Source: Zeaxanthinibacter enoshimensis
GTDB lineage: Bacteria > Bacteroidota > Bacteroidia > Flavobacteriales > Flavobacteriaceae
Direction: 5' to 3'
NCBI RefSeq assembly: GCF_004362865.1
Contig: NZ_SNYI01000002.1
Location: forward strand, 772,099 to 836,098
Length of the DNA: 64,000 nt
The notes beneath the pieces were generated by a model. It was not told where the DNA came from. It did no database searches and saw only the letters and a program-made list of their open reading frames with translations. How positions within the stretch are numbered: position 1 is the stretch's first letter; each line of letters starts with the position of its first letter. A program made the translations under genes and the position numbers. Positions 62,022 through 64,000 of this stretch are shown in pieces.

Positions 62022-62052
62022 TCCAAGACAGCTGTTCACGCGTATCTACAGC

Positions 62053-62060
62053 TAACTTTG
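62053..62060 (+). promoter_or_regulatory. -10 element of the MFS gene
   Basis: TAACTTTG, full match to TAnnTTTG, 61 bp before the ATG; no clear TTG -33 box. Confidence 0.5.
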
Positions 62061-62121
62061 ATTGCAGGATTAAACCCGGGCTAACCGAACGGGTTTTCCG
62101 GGACAGTTTAAACAGGTACAC

Positions 62122-63324
62122 ATGAAACCAGATATATTGAGAAAGAAAGCCTTATTCGCCCTGGCCATGGGTGGGTTTGGGATTGGATTGACAGAATTTG
62201 TCATCATGGGAATATTACCCGATGTGGCACAGGATCTAAACATCAGCATTGCCAAAGCCGGTCATTTTATTGCGGCCTATGCCCTTGGCGTTGTAGTGGG
62301 AGCACCATTGCTGACCGCGGTGGCCGGGAAATGGAAAGCGCATAAGGTGATGTTATACCTCATGTTGTGGTTTACCCTATTCAATACCTTATCGGCATTT
62401 GCTCCTAATTACGAATTATTATTGCTCACCAGGTTCCTCTCTGGTCTGCCGCATGGTGCTTTTTTCGGAATTGGGGCAGTAGTGGCTGCAAAACTGGCGA
62501 AAAAAGGGAAGGCAGCACAAGCGATCGCCACTATGTTTGCCGGTCTCACAGTGGCCAATGTCCTGGGAGTGCCACTGGGAACTTACCTCGGGCAACAGAT
62601 CCACTGGAGCTGGTCTTTTCTCCTAGCGGGAATTATAGGCCTGTTAACGCTGGTTAGTGTACATTTCTGGATTCCTGTACAGGAAAGGGCCTCTACCCGG
62701 GGCTTTGGGAAAGACATAAGTATTCTTGCCAAACCGCAGGTGCTGGGACTTATTCTCCTGACCACCATTGGAACAGGGGGTTTCTTTGCATGGTACAGTT
62801 ATATCGCCCCACTGCTTACCAAAGTTGCAGGTTGGGAAGATGAAATGGTCAGCTATGCAATGATACTGGCTGGCCTTGGAATGGTAGCCGGGAATTTCCT
62901 GGGTGCCAAGTTGGCCGAATGGTTTGCCCCTATGAAAGCAGTGGTCACCAGCCTGATCCTAATGACCGCAGTGCTGGTGGTGAACAGTTTCCTTGCCGTT
63001 GATCCTTATGCCGCCATTATCATGACCTTTGTGATCAGTATGGTAGCCTTCACGGTGGGAACACCTGTTCAAATGGCCATTATACAACAATCAAAGGGTT
63101 CAGAAATGCTGGGATCGTCACTGAACCAAAGTGCTTTTAATATGGCCAATGCTTCCGGAGCTTTTTTCGGCGGATTACCCATCGCCATGGGGTATGATTT
63201 TACCAAGCCGGGACTGGTGGGAGCATTGTTAGCCGGGATTGGGGTGCTGATCGCTTCAGTGCTTCTCCTGCTGCAGCGCCGACAAGTAAAGAACAGGAGG
63301 AGACAACTCGCTTTACAATCCTAG
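62122..63324 (+). CDS. MFS transporter, DHA1/AraJ-like
   Basis: A 400-residue carrier with twelve membrane segments. GLTEFVIMGILPDVAQDLN is the start of AraJ-type arabinose/drug efflux relatives; RFLSGLPHGAFFGIGAVVA is the family's loop motif. It probably exports small solutes or drugs by proton antiport. Dyads upstream suggest a dedicated repressor, not in the window. It overlaps leuB end by 4 bp (CTAG, convergent). Confidence 0.86.
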   Translation: MKPDILRKKALFALAMGGFGIGLTEFVIMGILPDVAQDLNISIAKAGHFIAAYALGVVVGAPLLTAVAGKWKAHKVMLYLMLWFTLFNTLSAFAPNYELLLLTRFLSGLPHGAFFGIGAVVAAKLAKKGKAAQAIATMFAGLTVANVLGVPLGTYLGQQIHWSWSFLLAGIIGLLTLVSVHFWIPVQERASTRGFGKDISILAKPQVLGLILLTTIGTGGFFAWYSYIAPLLTKVAGWEDEMVSYAMILAGLGMVAGNFLGAKLAEWFAPMKAVVTSLILMTAVLVVNSFLAVDPYAAIIMTFVISMVAFTVGTPVQMAIIQQSKGSEMLGSSLNQSAFNMANASGAFFGGLPIAMGYDFTKPGLVGALLAGIGVLIASVLLLLQRRQVKNRRRQLALQS

Positions 63325-64000
63325 ATCTGCGCTGCCAGCCAGTTTCCTACTTCATCGGTTCCGTGAGCTTTATCCTTATCTGCAAGGTCTTCGGTAACCA
63401 TACCTGTTTCAAGGGCCTGGTTAACGGCATCTCTAATAGCGGTGGCTTCCTCGCTGAGCCCGAAGTCCTCAAACATCATGGCGGCAGAAAGTATAGTGGC
63501 CATGGGATTGGCGATATTTTTCCCGGCGGCCTGGGGGTATGAACCGTGTATAGGCTCGTAAAGAGAAACATTTTCTCCTACCGAGGCCGATGGCATTAAG
63601 CCCATGGAACCGGAGATCACTGAAGCCTCGTCCGTCAGGATATCGCCAAACAGGTTCTCTGTGATCAGTACGTCATAAGAATTTGGCCATTGAACAAGAC
63701 GCATTGCCACGGCATCTACGAACTCATAACTCACGGTAACTTCCGGGTAATCTTTTTCCATAGCCTGTACCGTTTCCCTCCATAACCTGGAAGATTCCAG
63801 CACATTGGCTTTATCCACACAACAAAGCTTCTTGGATCGCCTCATAGCAAGCTCAAAGCCCTTCTTAGCCAGGCGCTGAACTTCTTTGCGCGTATAGGTA
63901 CAGGTATCATAGGCTGTATCACCATTATCCTCCCTGCCGCGTTTTCCGAAATATATTCCACCTGTAAGTTCGCGCAGGAAGACCAGGTCTGTCCCTTCTA
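63321..64000 (-). CDS. leuB: 3-isopropylmalate dehydrogenase, C-terminal part (5' end outside window)
   Basis: The frame is open to the right edge, so the N terminus is missing. The visible 226 residues include the substrate arginine region (LRELTGGIYFGKRG), catalytic Lys in CVDKANVLESSRLWRE, metal-binding Asp in ENLFGDILTDEASVI, and EPIHGSYPQAAGKNIANP for NAD+. The enzyme oxidises 3-isopropylmalate in leucine synthesis, matching the nearby ilv genes. leuA, leuC and leuD would lie beyond the window. Confidence 0.95.
   Translation of the reverse strand, partial: EGTDLVFLRELTGGIYFGKRGREDNGDTAYDTCTYTRKEVQRLAKKGFELAMRRSKKLCCVDKANVLESSRLWRETVQAMEKDYPEVTVSYEFVDAVAMRLVQWPNSYDVLITENLFGDILTDEASVISGSMGLMPSASVGENVSLYEPIHGSYPQAAGKNIANPMATILSAAMMFEDFGLSEEATAIRDAVNQALETGMVTEDLADKDKAHGTDEVGNWLAAQI

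Overview
The window looks like a chromosomal segment of a marine-type member of the Flavobacteriaceae (Bacteroidota). The evidence is promoters of the Bacteroidota form (TTG, about 18-21 bp, TAnnTTTG) in front of both tRNA genes and several operons, a weak role for Shine-Dalgarno sites, a bacillithiol gene, a large CcsA-type cytochrome c assembly protein, many lipoproteins with short lipoboxes, and typical flavobacterial gene neighbours (ftsK-lolA-lptG-ribB; dgkA-tpx). No rRNA, phage, transposase, CRISPR array or defence island is visible. Almost all genes are housekeeping or catabolic.

Layout. 1-1141: end of a cytochrome c assembly gene, facing a metzincin-like lipoprotein. 2080-5813: a lone beta-lysine acetyltransferase (ablB without ablA) and the proline operon proC-proB-proA. 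6183-8135: a Cys/Met-metabolism PLP enzyme and bshB1, meeting an orphan TPR histidine kinase. 10551: tRNA-His. 10732-12294: M28 peptidase. 12503-16021: a three-gene hydroxyproline catabolic operon, meeting a type II sulfide:quinone oxidoreductase. 17722: tRNA-Ser, followed by about 1.4 kb of non-coding repeats. 19224-22876: small transporters, a lipoprotein, a nitroreductase and a DegT aminotransferase. 22873-29478: ribB, lptFG, lolA, ftsK, dgkA, tpx. 29587-32978: nhaC and a second PLP enzyme divergent from an Lrp-family regulator. 33115-45985: lpd, pabB, tilS, dsbD, a penicillin-acylase-family hydrolase and yifB. 46121-50219: a beta-lactamase-like serine hydrolase and a second penicillin acylase, convergent across a second copy of the repeat system. 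51073-54576: pxpABC with an NRAMP-like carrier. 54768-60251: ilvD-ilvB-ilvN-ilvC, then a GapN-like dehydrogenase, an MFS carrier and the end of leuB.

Functional links. Several blocks deal with proline-type amino acids: proline synthesis, 4-hydroxyproline breakdown to 2-oxoglutarate, and 5-oxoproline hydrolysis to glutamate. Branched-chain amino acid synthesis fills the right end. Sulfur and redox functions recur (sulfide oxidation, bacillithiol, Tpx, DsbD, a TauE-type exporter, two Cys/Met PLP enzymes).

The most unusual content is non-coding. Two intergenic regions (17807-19223 and 47438-47831) carry the same composite element in opposite orientations. A degenerate 7-bp array is ordered into distal and proximal blocks. 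It is followed by a conserved core containing GAGATATAAAG, then 9-bp and 8-bp arrays. Region 1 also holds two 187-bp tandem units identical as read and GC-rich palindromes sitting inside the arrays. Among the proteins, the clearest oddities are an NRAMP-family carrier lacking the metal ligands, a RibBA whose GTP cyclohydrolase II half has lost its zinc cysteines, and a GapN-like enzyme whose catalytic glutamate position is glycine.
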